A stretch of DNA of 64,000 bases from Aphis gossypii (Eukaryota > Arthropoda > Insecta > Hemiptera > Aphididae), in the NCBI RefSeq assembly GCF_020184175.1, contig NC_065531.1, positions 70,154,604-70,218,603 of the forward strand, given 5' to 3'. Of the stretch, positions 13,308-28,300 are shown piece after piece; positions within the stretch are counted from its first letter, which is position 1; each line of letters opens with the position of its first letter. The translations under genes were made by a program, and so were the position numbers. The notes beneath the pieces are model-generated. The model saw nothing but the letters and a program-made list of their open reading frames with translations. It made no database searches and was not told the origin of the DNA.

Positions 13308-16300
13308 GTAAGTAGCATTGGAGATGGTTTTACTACAATATTGTGTTCAATAATAACTTATGCGCTACATATGCACTCGTGTGCATAGCAAACGAGAAGA
13401 CCACCACACTATTTATTATATATACGACATATCATATATCTACTCTCACACGCACGCGTGCGCGTGCACACACAATGCCCATTAAATCGCCCTTCCTGCA
13501 TATAAAACATCCCCGTGACTAGAAATACTTAATCGATTATAATATATAATTTTTATTTTTATTATTATCATTATTATCATAATATATTTTTAAAACGTTT
13601 TCTATTCAAAACGATTACATTTTTTTTAAACAGCGGCCCCGCCGACTACATACGATTTAATGTGCCACCGCACGGAGATCTCACTATATACGCATAAGTA
13701 GTATACATCCGTCGTTGTTTCACCATTAAAGTCGTCTATTAAATGTAATGCGGAACATTATTTTACCATAATAGAAACCACTATTATTAAATTATTTTTT
13801 ATTATTAATATTATATTTGCGATATACGCGTTCTTAGCACACTAAATCTAACATTCTGACCATAGGGATACAGAATATAATATATAATTGGTACCGTCCT
13901 ATACGACTTAAGCGATATTATTATAATATTTACGTCTCGCGTCCGATTTTTCAAACTTGGTTTTATTTGCATAATATTATTGTAAATCTCGTAGTATTTT
14001 TGAAAAGCAGCTGAAAAAGACAATTCGCGTAATCTTCAGGTACACTATATTATAACGTCTATAACTTATAAGCTGCACTTTTGTATTCCATCGAGATTAT
14101 ATTATTAATCCACCATGACATATGAGTGTAATAAAATATAATATATTCATAGATACCAACATATATACAAACACATTACACATCCGGATGCATTTAATGT
14201 TCTCCGTTTGTAGACTTCAAAAACCGCATATGCAGCCAAAATTCGTTAAATATGGCATTGTGTGTGTGTAGTCGGATTATTATTTCCCGATATTCGTATT
14301 TCACCTCAAAATTCAGTCAAGATGTCTGGTGTACGGGGTCCGGTTTCCTGTCAGTGACGGCGCGGCGAGTCAAAAGACGTACGACCGCGTGTTTGTACAA
14401 TAGAGCCCCAGAAGGTCGGTCTTTTTATGACCCAAACCGAACTGTTTGATGCGGGAGGGGGAAGTATTGCATACACGATTGGTGCCATGTGTAAATCGTT
14501 TACGAACAGCGTGCACGCGGACGGTTACCATCAGCCTACCGAAAAATTATAACCCCAAAGAAAAGATTCAATCTGGACAACGTCATTATGCTATTGTTTA
14601 CGAAGGAAAAAAATATGTATACATACGCGTAGTACTACGTAGTATGTATACCTATTATATATATTCATTATTCACACAAAAATATAATATTAGTATTTCA
14701 AACATGTACAGAAAAAAAAAAAATCCCTAAAATAGGCGTGTAAAAAATAAATAATCAACGAGTATTGTGCATGTAGTGTATGTATAAGAAAGATAACTAT
14801 ATATATATATTATACTTATATATAATTGTTTATCATTGTAGACAACCCATCTTATTTTGCGTTGAACCAAGGGTTGCGGAGGGTAGTACCACTGGTTGAT
14901 AGGCAAAGGATGGCTAGGAACAAAACAGAGACGGGGTCGATGGGCAGGACCAGAAAGACAGATAGGAGCGCTAACAAGTGCCTAACGAGGTCCTTTAGCG
15001 CTAACATTGAAGAAGCCAGATTACTGGTGATGGGACAACCCAGGCCGGCAGACGTAGCACCATCAGTTAAGCACAGGAGACACGCTAGCACCGGTCATAA
15101 GGTAAGGTTTTTATTTTTACTACTAACTGTAATTCATATAGCTGGAGATTTAATCACATAAAATGTACAAAAATTAATTTAAGTTTTCCTAAATTTCAGT
15201 CTATAAGACTCATAATCTAAACGATATTATGGCCAATACAGTTAACTAAAATGAGTTTTTATAAAAATACATAATTATCTAAATAAAATTATAATATAGG
15301 TAATAAGTCTACTAAAAATAAATAAATTAAATTAAATTAAATTTTTTGCCAACAATCATAAATATTTGTATCCTTATACGAGTACCTATAAATCGACGTT
15401 TTAAGTATAATATAATTTTTATGAAATATTGGGAGTGTGATAAATTATTAGGAAAGTAAAGTTTTATCAATAAAAAAATTTACCTTAAAATTTACCAAGT
15501 TTTTTACCAGTTAAATTATTTTACCAATCATATAGGTAAGAGACTTTTAAATTAATTTTAATTAGGTAATTATAACTCATATGAAACATGTTTTAGATTA
15601 TTTTGCAGTTGTCACTGCAGTATTGTTATTAATTCTCGTCAAACAGTTAACCACGTATTGTACTGAAATTAAGTTTTAGTTAATTGTTATTACTTACTAC
15701 TACTGTTTATGTACATATATATTTCGAACAATATACATTTTAATAATACTTGTTAAGTGTTAAGAAGCTCTTTCCACACATCAATAATACAAGAAAATAT
15801 TATTCAGAGACATGTATTCGTTGTATTTGTATTATACTAATGTTTTGGACGTTAGTGTTGAAGATAGTATTATTAAAGAAGTGTTATGTATATATATAAT
15901 GATATATACTTATCAATATATCACTAATATACCGTAATGTTCTACATTAAACCTTCAAATAAATTCTACTATTGATAATCAGTTAAGTAATTTAAACCTG
16001 ATGCATACTGTATAGCCTTCACTTTTATGATAACTTAGCTGTGTATTATTTTCTAAGCTTTTGACTATTGTTTTCTTAAGTATAATATTTTACTAATCAC
16101 TTGATGATTGTTCAAATGTTTAATCATTATATTTATATTTAATGATTTAAATTCATAATATTATATAATCATAAAACATTGAATTTATTAAATAATATCG
16201 TAAATTCGTATATAACGAGTATTATTTGTAAAGACTGAGGAGTAAGGACATTATACAGCCATATCGGTTCTTGAATAAATAGGGTGCGTGGCGTGTTTAC

Positions 16301-19300
16301 TAGTAGTCATACAACTGACGGGTTGAGATTTAAGACTGATTATATAACACAGTCATTCTAAACATTAATTTTATGTCACTTTACCACAAATAAAATGATT
16401 GTCTTTAATCCTTATACAATATATATTATAACGTAGGATAAGGTGTAAGATTTATAAAATGTTATTTAAAAAGTGTAGGCATAATATTATGTAATGTTGT
16501 AGGTAGACTGGTAATACAATATTCATTTATACTTAATGCTCAAGTATTACCTATATCACAATAAGTTGATTCTGGTGATTTACCAATAAATAGACCAATA
16601 AGCCACCACTGATGATTCGCGAAAAAAATATTCAAAACCAAAATATTATTTATAAGGCATAACTTACTAATAACATTACTATTGATTAAGTTTCATCGAC
16701 ACGGTACCTATATAGGTACTTCAAATTAAATTATGTGCTGTTTTTAAAACTTTATTATTATTATTATTGTCATTATTATTAAATTTTATAAAATATATAA
16801 CTTACACATTTGTTGAGCTATTGGTCTACAGTAGTTTAATTTATAAAAAAAAATAAGATTTAAAATAAAAAACAATAATAAATATATATCTATTTGTTTG
16901 GAAAGTCATAAAAGTCCGACAAATAGTTTTCCTCACACAACTCAACAACTGTATAAACATAAACTATATAATCCAAAAATAACACAACTATACACAATAG
17001 GGTTAAATTTTATAAATGATCCCTCTTGTTTTCTTATCTTAAACATTTTACAAAACAATCCTTGGTAAACGAAAACGTCTTTGGCAAAGGGTTTTTTCTT
17101 ATCGTTGGTTTAAACCGATGGTAGACGGATTATTTGGCACTCTGGCACTCGTTTATGTGTTTCAAGGCGAAGGTTAAGATAAAAAATTGACATAAAAAAA
17201 CTGTAGGTATACACTAATACACTATACACTTTTGAACAATGGATATTGGAAATTTAATAATATTTTGTTGGTTTTCTTAAATGGATAATTTTAAACATTG
17301 ATTTAAACATCGAACTTAAGGAATTGTATATTTTATTAACAAGGGCTTAAAATTGAATAATTTTTTTTTCGATTATTGTTTTACAATTAATAATATTTTT
17401 GATGTTTATGTAAAAAATTTTTTAACCAATTTCAAGTACTATAATTTATTTGCTGGCATTTTGTTATAATTTTTTCATTATATAATAAATTGTTGTGATA
17501 ATACATTTATAATCGGATTTAAGATTTAGACTTATTATCTAATACTGGATAATTATTAATGTAGAAATCGCATTTTGATAATAGTTTATTAAACATGGCC
17601 ACTGTAACTTTTAGTACACAGATTTTAGTACCGTATGTTTATAAATTAGATGTAATTTTTAATGTGTATAGAAAAGATGACGATAAATATAATATGTAAT
17701 TTATAATGTTTATTTTTAAATTATCCACTTGATGTTCAAATAATTGTCGATAATGATTAATATTAACCATAACCTTCCATCTTATAATATAATATTTATA
17801 TATATATCTTAAATTGACTATATGACTATACGAGTAGTTAAATTACATTGATAATAGCTAATAAGTTAGTGATTGCTGTACCTATATAATATTATGATCT
17901 TGGATACTTGCTGCTAGAGACATTTTTTTTTATTACGGTCGTATCAACTGCAGTGCACATTATCATAAACTAATTGTAATGTTTATTTTCAAAATTATAA
18001 CCGACAATTGATTAGAAATTAATTGTTTCTATATATTATAGGATTCGTTACAACACGATTTAGTCCACTGCGACTTACAACCAGACGGTGACGTATTCTT
18101 CAGCAGTAGTGGTGACGTAAGGTACAGCAATCTGAAATCGGCAGTACGAGGTGGACGAAGACACTCAATAAGCTCGTTTGGAAATTATTCCAGCAGACGT
18201 CCGCTAAGTGACTGCATGGCGAAAGCTCCTCGATCAGGCGACCTCAAAGGTAATTTGTAATTTATAGGCTTGTGCTTTATATTAAGTTTTGTGCCAAGTC
18301 ATTTCATACTTTATTAAGATTATAAATTAGTTTTTTTGCGTTTGAGCACGCATAATTCAAACAGTCGATGCGTTTTTTACAAAATATGAGAGTATAATAT
18401 CGATTTTATTGGACTGTGGGAAATTAATACGAGACAGCTGTATTCCGATAAAACTGTTTGCTTTGTTTTTAAAACTATTATAGCGCAACATTCAAGAAAT
18501 CGTAGTAATAATTATTAATCAAGGGGAATGTTATGAAATCACAAATCCTTATCAACATAAATAATGTACAATTAGATTGGTTTATTTTTCTATTTATTCA
18601 ACTATAATTTATACTTGATCATGATGAACGTTCTTATTTACCAAATTAACATATAATATTTATGCGTAAATAATAATAAATAGGTATGATTTTTCAAATT
18701 AATGTATTATCTTATAAACGATTCAACATAGCATACTTACTAAAATAACTAGTGTCATTGTCTGAAAGTTGACTTTTCTTGTCAGTTTTCATTCATAAAC
18801 TGTAAATATTTAAGTAATTAATTATTATAAAATGTAAAAGTGTATGCGTTCGTCTATAATAACCCTGGGAAAGTGATTGTTAATACTTGGTAAAGGTTCC
18901 AAATGCATTAATGAATATATAATTCATAAATATTCACATCGTACACTAACGTATAGGAATAATAAAAAATGCTTATAAATACTTTCTAAATTGAAAATTG
19001 TGATGCGTTATTTTGAGATGTATTTCAATGTAATATAAGATTGTTTACTTATGGTATTTTATATATTTCACCATGATTTAAAACATTACTGGTACGACTG
19101 TAAAGTACAATTTTACTAAAAAAAAACTAGGTCAAGCTAATTGAGTAGCAAACGTGGATTGTAGAATTTTATTTTTAGAGTAAAAGTCTACAAATTCATA
19201 TACTTACATTGTAATGTTTTCTTATGAATTTTAAGTACATTTATAATTTAATAATTTATTTTTCATCTCATCAGTATCCACATATTAAGAATTATTAAAT

Positions 19301-22300
19301 AAATCATGTTATATATAATGTATAATGAACACTTTATTTTTGCTTTATAAGTACATGATTATTAGTAAATATTGTTAGTATACTAATTATTAAAAATTAG
19401 TTATAAGTTAATTAGTAGGGTTCAGATTTTAAAGTATATGCTTCTTTTTTATGCATAAATTCGTTTCAAGTCATTCTGATTCCAAATAAACCGATTTATC
19501 TTGGTTTTTTTTTATGTAAATGCTTTTTTTTTGTTGTTTTTTTTTTAGTTATTTCATCTGTAGATATTTATATGTTTATTATACCTACTATTAAAGTAAT
19601 AATAAAAAATTTGAATTAAATAAGAAATGTAAAAACTCAGATTGGTGGTTGTATTGGATTATTATTGTTATTTGTTTTCGTTATCGGGTTGCTTATTAAA
19701 TATACTAACGTATAGATTATCGATCTACATACTACACCCTTCAGTACCTATGCGGTCAGTATGCCTTCAACATCGATATCGACCATTTAAAAATTTAAGA
19801 TTTAGTGTTGTAATTTGTCATTTGAAACCTCTTGTATGAAGTATGCTCCGATCACTTTAGTGGATGTAGAGAGTTCGTTTTCTATGTTAAATGTTACATA
19901 TTCTGTCGGAAAATAGTCAGTTTCACTACTGCAAATTAAGGTAAATACACAGTAGTTAATTTTTTTTTAATTTAAATTAATTTTTTATGATCTTTATAAC
20001 TAGTTCATGTTTTAAAATTCGAACCCTATTAATTAGGAATATAATATATTTATTAGTGTAGATACATTTAAAACATACTTATAAAATATTGATTAGGTAT
20101 GTAGCTGAAAATAAAATGAAAGATTTTAGTATTAAGAAATAAAAATATAATTTTACAACCCTCTTCAAAACAGTTCGTAATTTATTGAATTATTATCAGT
20201 AAAATTAATGATAAATATTACAAATATTTTGTTTTGAAAAGTTATCTTTAAATTTATTATTTGATATATTTTTATAATATCTATATGAGGTATTAAACAA
20301 TTTATTTAAACTACCAAGTACAATAATATAATTAATGCAGTTATACTACTTTGAGCTTATTTATATAAGTTGACCGTTGTATTGAGCAGAGCACTACCTC
20401 CTAAAAAAACATTATAGACGTGTTTTGAGAGCTTTTACGTTTTTCTTGGGGGGTTTTTTTTTTAAACTGGTATTTTTTAAATTTCTATTCGTTTCTATTT
20501 TATTATTTGTATATATAGGATTAATATGTGATATAGGGAAAACTTTCGTAACATCTTGGAGTGTAGTTCCTGTATACAAATAATTCCATAAAAAAAAAAA
20601 AAAAATAGTGTTGGTTAAACAAAACAGCCGTCTACCGGTCTGAGCATGCGTGCAAGAGGGGGGTGACTATTGAGTAGGGAAGTGCTTAAAATAGTTTCAG
20701 TCCGCTACTTTCGTAGCACGTGTTCCCGCCGTGGTACAGTATAAGGATGTTTATTTCCGTACCTGCAGATGGAACTAAAATGTTTGCTAAACGATTATAT
20801 AAATAACGAAAAAAAGGGTTGACGATGTATGCAATTGTAGTTTATGTGTACTGTGTACATACACATTTTTCAAGTAACTATTCATTTTTTTTATTATTAT
20901 ACCGTTTCCTTTTGGTACGCAACACATACGACACACATGCACATATGGCTCTCCAGATTACGGCTCGCGTTTACTACGTCTAGCGAGTTAAATTTTTTTT
21001 TTTAATGGTACGGCGTTGACTTCTACAATTTAAAGTACAGAATTCATAGGGCAGTAACTAATAAAGAATAATAAATCATTTTATTTTTAAATTATTAATA
21101 ATCATCATCACGTCTGATTTGTAATTTATAGTATAAGTATATACGGGGTGTTTCACAAAGCATGCACATTCCTCTTGTGTCCTTTAATAACGCATACATT
21201 CAATTTCTGGTAGTTAGTACTTTAAATTATACTTATGAGCCATATTTTTAACTGATGCTAAAAAAAATATATTTTTTTCAAAGATCGGAATGCATAAATA
21301 TTTATTTTCCCCAAAATAATTTTGAAAAGTACAAGTTAAAATGTCTACTTTACTTTTAATTTTCTATTAAAAACCTCTCTCAAATGTGATAATAATTTAA
21401 GCGTTTTTGATGCTTGAAAAGGAGACGACAGATACAAAAAAAAAATTAGGTTCAAAGTAAAACCATAATAATAATAGACTTGATCGCTACGGTCATGTAG
21501 AATTTAAAATAATGGTTGTTATATTTAAAACAAAAAAAGATGTTTTTATTGTCCCATGGCACTCTTTAATTAGCATAATATACTCGTATATAAGTAATTG
21601 AATAAACGGTCTTTAAGTAAAATTAAAAATGTCAATAATCTGAGTATATAATATTATAAATGCATAATTAATGGAAAAATGGCCTCGAATATGCTTTGAG
21701 AATCACTCTGTATCTATATTTTTTATTACTTTTATAACAGTTACATTAAGAAACAAATAATAAAATGTTTAAGTTGACTCTAAATAAAATAATATCGTGA
21801 TTTGAAGTATTGATGATTCAATGGAATGCGTACAACAAACTACATTTTGTCTATTTTATATTACAATAACTTATTAATTTATGAGACACACCGATCAAAT
21901 AGTATTATACAAATATTGTCGCTGGTGTTTTGTAATTAAGTTTTTAGTAGTTGAATAGTAATTTTATAAATGTTAGTTATATTACTTTTATTAATTAATT
22001 TGTTTACACTTTAATAATATGTTTATTTTCAATATGATATTATGATGTATTAATTATTCGTAATTAATTTTAAACTTTATAAAATCTTTAATTTTTTCAT
22101 TTCAAACTAGCATTAAACATTATAAATAGTATATTTATATAATTTATTCATTATACAGATACCTACGTAGTATATTAGGTAAATATTTACTGACTAAATT
22201 ATAACAAAATATTAAATAATGACAACCAGCTAAAATTTTCAATATAAATATTATTTTCATAGCAATAATTTTCAGTTAAATAATTTTAACATCTATTTAT

Positions 22301-25300
22301 ACTTAAAACAAAAAATCTATCATGATAACTTAATTGAAAATACAAATTACCAAAACGGCATTATAATAGTTCTTCTAAATTGAGCTAAGCAAGCATATAG
22401 GTACAATAAGTAAATACCATCATATTTTTTACTGTAAATACGATTTTAATTGTATTAAACATAAAGTATGATTCTACTTACTCTTACCTACTTTATAATA
22501 TGTCTTGTAAATAAAGGAAGTATATATATTTTTTTTTTCAGTTGATGTACATTGTACACGCATTATATTACCTGTATACATCATAAGTAATAAAGTAAAT
22601 GCTTTATAATAAAATGATGGATAAGTATTAATGTAAATAAAATCATCATACTTTAAACAGCTCAACATATTATATATTATAAAACCATGATAAAAATAAA
22701 TAATTATAGTTTGTATTAATAATTTAACAAGTTGATTAAAAAAATTGACATATTATCAAATTATAAATTGTTTGATAAACGTAAATACACCATCATCAGT
22801 TTATGGTCTTTGGCTATTATACTTCATGAGTCATAATAGTACTATAAAAATATTAGATTTAAATATCATATAGAATAATAATAATAATAATAATACTATA
22901 AACATTTACGTTTTGCCTACACATCAAAACTAAGGATTAAATTAGCATTTTAGTGAAAAAATTATTTCAGAACTATTATTATATTTTAAACATGAGATCT
23001 CACTACCATAGTCGGTTTAAAATTAAAATTAACTTTTTTTCATATTTTACTTATATCATAATTTAAATAAAAATACAAAAAAATATGCTATAAAAAAACA
23101 ATTTTTTTTAAATTGGTCAATATTCACAAATCTAAAACAAACATGTTTATGAAAATGAAAACAAACATACATTGTTGATAAATTAATGAATTTTATATGC
23201 TGCTTGATCTAAACACTAATTATGTTTATTTATAAATGCATTTTTAATTACCTTTTAAAAATAATAATGTTCTATACTGTGACATAAAAAGTAATAGGTA
23301 TTATGATTATTTTTCAAAGATTATTTATTTTTGATAACTTTGTAGTCAATAGTACAGTCATACAGAGTACTCTTTAATTCAAATTAATAATAATTAATAG
23401 TATATAATAAAAAGATAATACTGTTTTGCAAATGCGATTGTATTATTTTAATTATTTTTTTTTTTTAATGTATTATAATTTTTCTTATTTTTTTAGATTA
23501 CCTTAAAATAAGAATATTTATTTTCGTATCACTTAAAACTTTAATAACTAATTAATGTAAATATTTTAAAAGATTTAAAGTTATACCCTAAGCTTATAGA
23601 TATAGCTAGTGGATTCCGCTTAATATGGGCACGTTGGGACCAACCTTGTTGGCCACATTAAACGGTTGCTCATAAAAACCGAAATAAGTTCAAAAATACA
23701 AACATTTATAATATCAAAAAATGTTTTTATTTTGCACATGTGAACTGTACAATTGAAAAAATGTTAAATTACTACATAAATAAAACTACTATTTTGAGGT
23801 GGAAGGCGTACAAAACATAAAAGTTTAAATGGTTATGTATTTGTATTTTATTACTTTCAATAAACACTATATCCGATGAAACCCGATTTTATTAGTTCGT
23901 TTTTAAACACATACTATGTGTATAATTTAACACTAAGATAAAATAAAAATTGCCTATATAAACTGTACCGAGTTATATATTATGAAGTGTTTTTTAACAT
24001 TAGTTAAATTATATTGGGACCAGACCATTTTACTCGTATTACGAAGATGGTTACCGGGAACCTAAACCATATTAGGCGGAATCTATTATACTAGTATTTG
24101 TATATGAATAAAAAATACTTTCTTTGCATGAAATCAAATAAAGTTATGTAAAAAATGTATTTTAAAAATCTGAAAATACTAAAAATCTAAAACAATCGTA
24201 ATGTATAGGTACTTTGTAGTTCAATCGATATTATTGACATAATAATGCTTGACAATAGAATAATATCTTTCAATTGTATTCACGTAATGTATAATTTTAT
24301 TATTTAATGGATAAGATAATATTTTATTTTTAAACTTCTATATAGTCATATAGAATAAATGTTCTACTTAAAAATTAAACTATTAAAACATAAAATACTT
24401 CGCTTAAGTCAATATGGGATTCAACTTTGGGGAATGGCTAAAACTCGAATTCAAATAAAATTTAAGCATTCCAAAATATCATACTAAAATAAAAACGAAT
24501 TCTTCACCTTTTGTATCCATCCTAACCCTTTTCAATATAAATACCTTGACATTTAAAGTTTGAACAATAAATTGAGAAAGAAGCTGTAATATTTTATAAA
24601 CATTTCTTTACTTTATTAGAAAACTACCAAAATTCATTAACAATTATATGCGAATTACATATCCCTTTATTTCTCAGAAATCCTCTTCACAGACTTGCAA
24701 GGAAATATGTTATCATGATCTTTTAAATCAATTCATTTAATCCTCTAAGTATCTCCAATAATATTTTTATTCCCTATCTTATGTAATATATGTATTATAT
24801 ATTTTACTTGTTGTTTGACCTTCATATTTGTTATTTAAAAAAAATGTACATAGCAAATGATCAAAAAAGAAAGGATATTATTTTATAGGTATTATATAGG
24901 CACCTTAATAAGTAAAAATAATAAGTATTGTATTACGATTTAAGGAATATAAACTGATAATTAAAAATTTTAAAATAATCGTTTACATAGGTATTTTATA
25001 TATTATTGTCTTTATTTTATTTACAATTTATACAATACATTTAAGTACAATAAGTGAATTTGATACCAATTTATTTTTACTTTTTTGGGGTTTTTTTTTA
25101 TGTAAATGCTTTTTTTGTTGCTTTCAGTCATTTTAGCTGTCGAATTTTTATGTGTTTATTATGTTACTATTATAGTAATAACAAAAAATTGAATTTATAA
25201 GAAATTTAAAAACCCAGAATGGTGCGGTTATATAATGTATTGTATTATTACTGTTTTCGTTATCGGGTTGTTTATGTAATAATTAAATACGTACGGATTC

Positions 25301-28300
25301 TCGGTCTACATACTACACCCTTCAGTACCTATACGGTCAGTATGCCTTCAACATCGATAGCGACCATTTCAAAATTTAAGATTTAGTGTTGTGATTTGAA
25401 ACCTTTTGTATGAAGTATGCACCGATCACTTCAGTGGATGTAGAGAGTTCGTTTTCTATGTTGAATGTTCAATACTCTGTCGGAAAATAGAATCAGTTTC
25501 ACTACTATAGATCAAGGAAAATACAAGTTAGTTAATTATTTTTTTAAATTTTTTTTTTTTAATTACTATAGACAATATTTTTATTTTTCTGTAAATGCTA
25601 AATTTCGAAAAAACTTTAAAAGACTCCTTATACAATTTTCTACCTATAATAAAAATAAAACACTTGCATTATATCATTGATTATAAAAATCTATATTAGT
25701 ATTCAATATATAATCAATGATTATAGTGATTTAACTACTCCTCAATGATGAAGTATACACTAGAAATCTACATAAAATTTGTAGCAGTACAGTTACTTTT
25801 TCCCTTTTTAAATTACTTTCTGTAGAATAGGTGACTTTAAAAAATATTTTAATTTCATAACTTTTTTGAAAACAAAATAGTTTAATGTTCTTTATGGTAT
25901 TGATAAAGTGTGATATTCTCATTCTCATCGTAAGACGTTTATGTTTGGCACATTTTGACGTAACGGAAATAATATATGTAGCCATGTAGGTACCTATATA
26001 TTTTTGTATAGTAATCATCAATAAACTGTCTATTCACTCGGACTGCGGAGTAAATTATACTTAAAATCATTATCCGCTTTTTTAAAATCATGATTTACGA
26101 TTAAAGTTGAAACGGTTGAAATTAAGTCCATATTCTAAAATAAAAATTGAAATGATTTAGGAAAACAATTCGATCCGTGTTTTGTGATGGGTATTTTTTA
26201 AATTTTGATTTGTATTATTCTTCTATTCTATAACTTAAAATTATTTAATAATTGAATAGTTTTAAAAAATTAATACAATATTGTGGCTCGTGGGTGTATA
26301 TCAGGCGTGTCAAACACACGGCCCTTAGCTCATTTTTTGCGGCCCATGGCTACCAATAATTGGTTAAAAAAAAATAAAATTAACATAATAAAATATCGAA
26401 ATTTAAAATGATTTAAATTTAAAAAACTAATTCAATGAGGGATGTATCTGATTTTTACAAATTTGTGTCAGTACAATATGTAAAAACTTTTAAATTCGCA
26501 AGTAAAATTATTTCTATGTTTAGTAATACTTATCAATGTGTGATTGTGAGCAACTATTTTCATTATTAATCAGTAATTAATAACCCGTTAGATCCAGATT
26601 AACTGACACACATCTAAATTCAGTATTAAAAGTGACTCTGTCTAATAATATTTCTCTTGAAATTGAAAAGTTGGTGAGAGAAAAGAGGTGTCAAATATAG
26701 TCACCTTACTCTTAGTTAAATAAAATGGTTTTCTTTTAATGTTAGGGTAAAATTTTTTTTAGGTAGTTGTTTTTTTCGTATTTTTTGTTTTCTTTTTGTA
26801 CCTCCTGTTTTCGTAAACGTAAAGAATAAAATAGAAAAATGTTGTACAAAATATTTTTTTTCGTTAAATTTTTATGTGCGGCCCTCGTAGTAAACTATCC
26901 AATATATTAGGCCCACTTGATACTTTGAGTTTGACATGCCTGGTGTATACTGTATAATAACTTTCTTAAAAAAACCCATGCCAAAACTCTAACACTATTT
27001 AAATTTTTTCCAATAATGTATACCTATATCTTAATTTTAACGCCATGTATCCACAATCGTATATGATTTCAAAGATCTACTGGTTATTACACTATACTCC
27101 ACAGTCTTTGTAGTCGGAGGCTCAATGGACAGACGAAATGTTTTGTTTGTCTCTTAATATTGCGGTTATTTCTTTTTTATCTCATTGGTGTCTACCCAAC
27201 AGATAGATTTGGCGTAAAATTAATATGTCAATGAACATACCTTTAAAATACGATTTAACGCGTTATCGTTAGTATATTATACATACATAACTCTAACATT
27301 CTAAAACCTTAATTATTATTATTATCTGCCGCGGTAAAATATTCCGAAGACCTAATAGGGTCATCTATACGATATAAACTATACATCACGTTCAACTGTG
27401 TAAAACGGTCAATTATCAGTGACCCAAGTTGAATATCGATTTCTATCTGTAAATAATTAAATATTAGTATTATTGCTATACACATATCGTACAGACGTAT
27501 ACGCGTGTGCTGCAGTAGTCCTTCAAAGGCGTAAAAACTATATAAGTATCTAATAATAATTATATGGGCGCTCTACGGTATACGTGTTAAATAAATGCAT
27601 AAATTTTAAATCGACCACAACCGAAACCATCAATGTTTTGGTTGATGTGAATATCAATTTCCCCCCTGCTACTCGAACCGAAGAAGCGTCAAGTTTTACG
27701 TTTTACGTCATTCGAAACAACAAACTGTGGATATTATATATAAATATATATATGTATATGAATAGGTACCTACGTGTATAAATATAATATACCTACGTCC
27801 TATGCCTTAAATGTAGAAACTTTTCGTATTGTAATTCTGTTGTCGCGACACAGACCGCGATGTGCATTAACAATTTGCTACTGGTTTTTTTAAACCGTAC
27901 ATAATATTATTGTGGTACACATATTATATATATATATATGTGTGTATAAATATAATATTATTGGTTATGGACGGATTTTCGCTGGACTAGAATAATGATT
28001 TTTTTTATTTTTTATTTCTCTAAAAAATAAATAATATATTACATAAACACATAAACATATACTGCTCAGTACATTCATTAAGCCGATAGTTATTATATAA
28101 ATAATTCGTACAAATGTACAATATCATAATGCTTTGATTAAATATTATAATATGTATAGCATTGTAGCCGGTTGTAGATGTAGATTAGATCGAATATATA
28201 TACCTACAGTTCATATACATGATACACGCTTATAAGTTGTAGTAATTAGTTAATTCGATTCAATGTCATTACGACATTACTAAAGTTGATTAAACCGGCT

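Noticed and set aside
14252..14730. Two + strand open frames in intron 2 as exons
   Set aside because: No good splice pair keeps the stumps frame, and the peptides match no family.
20590..20780. tRNA-derived SINE
   Set aside because: No Pol III A or B box could be found in the GC-rich patch.
27584..27781. 65-codon open frame in intron 4
   Set aside because: No domain and no splice context. It ends in AT repeats.
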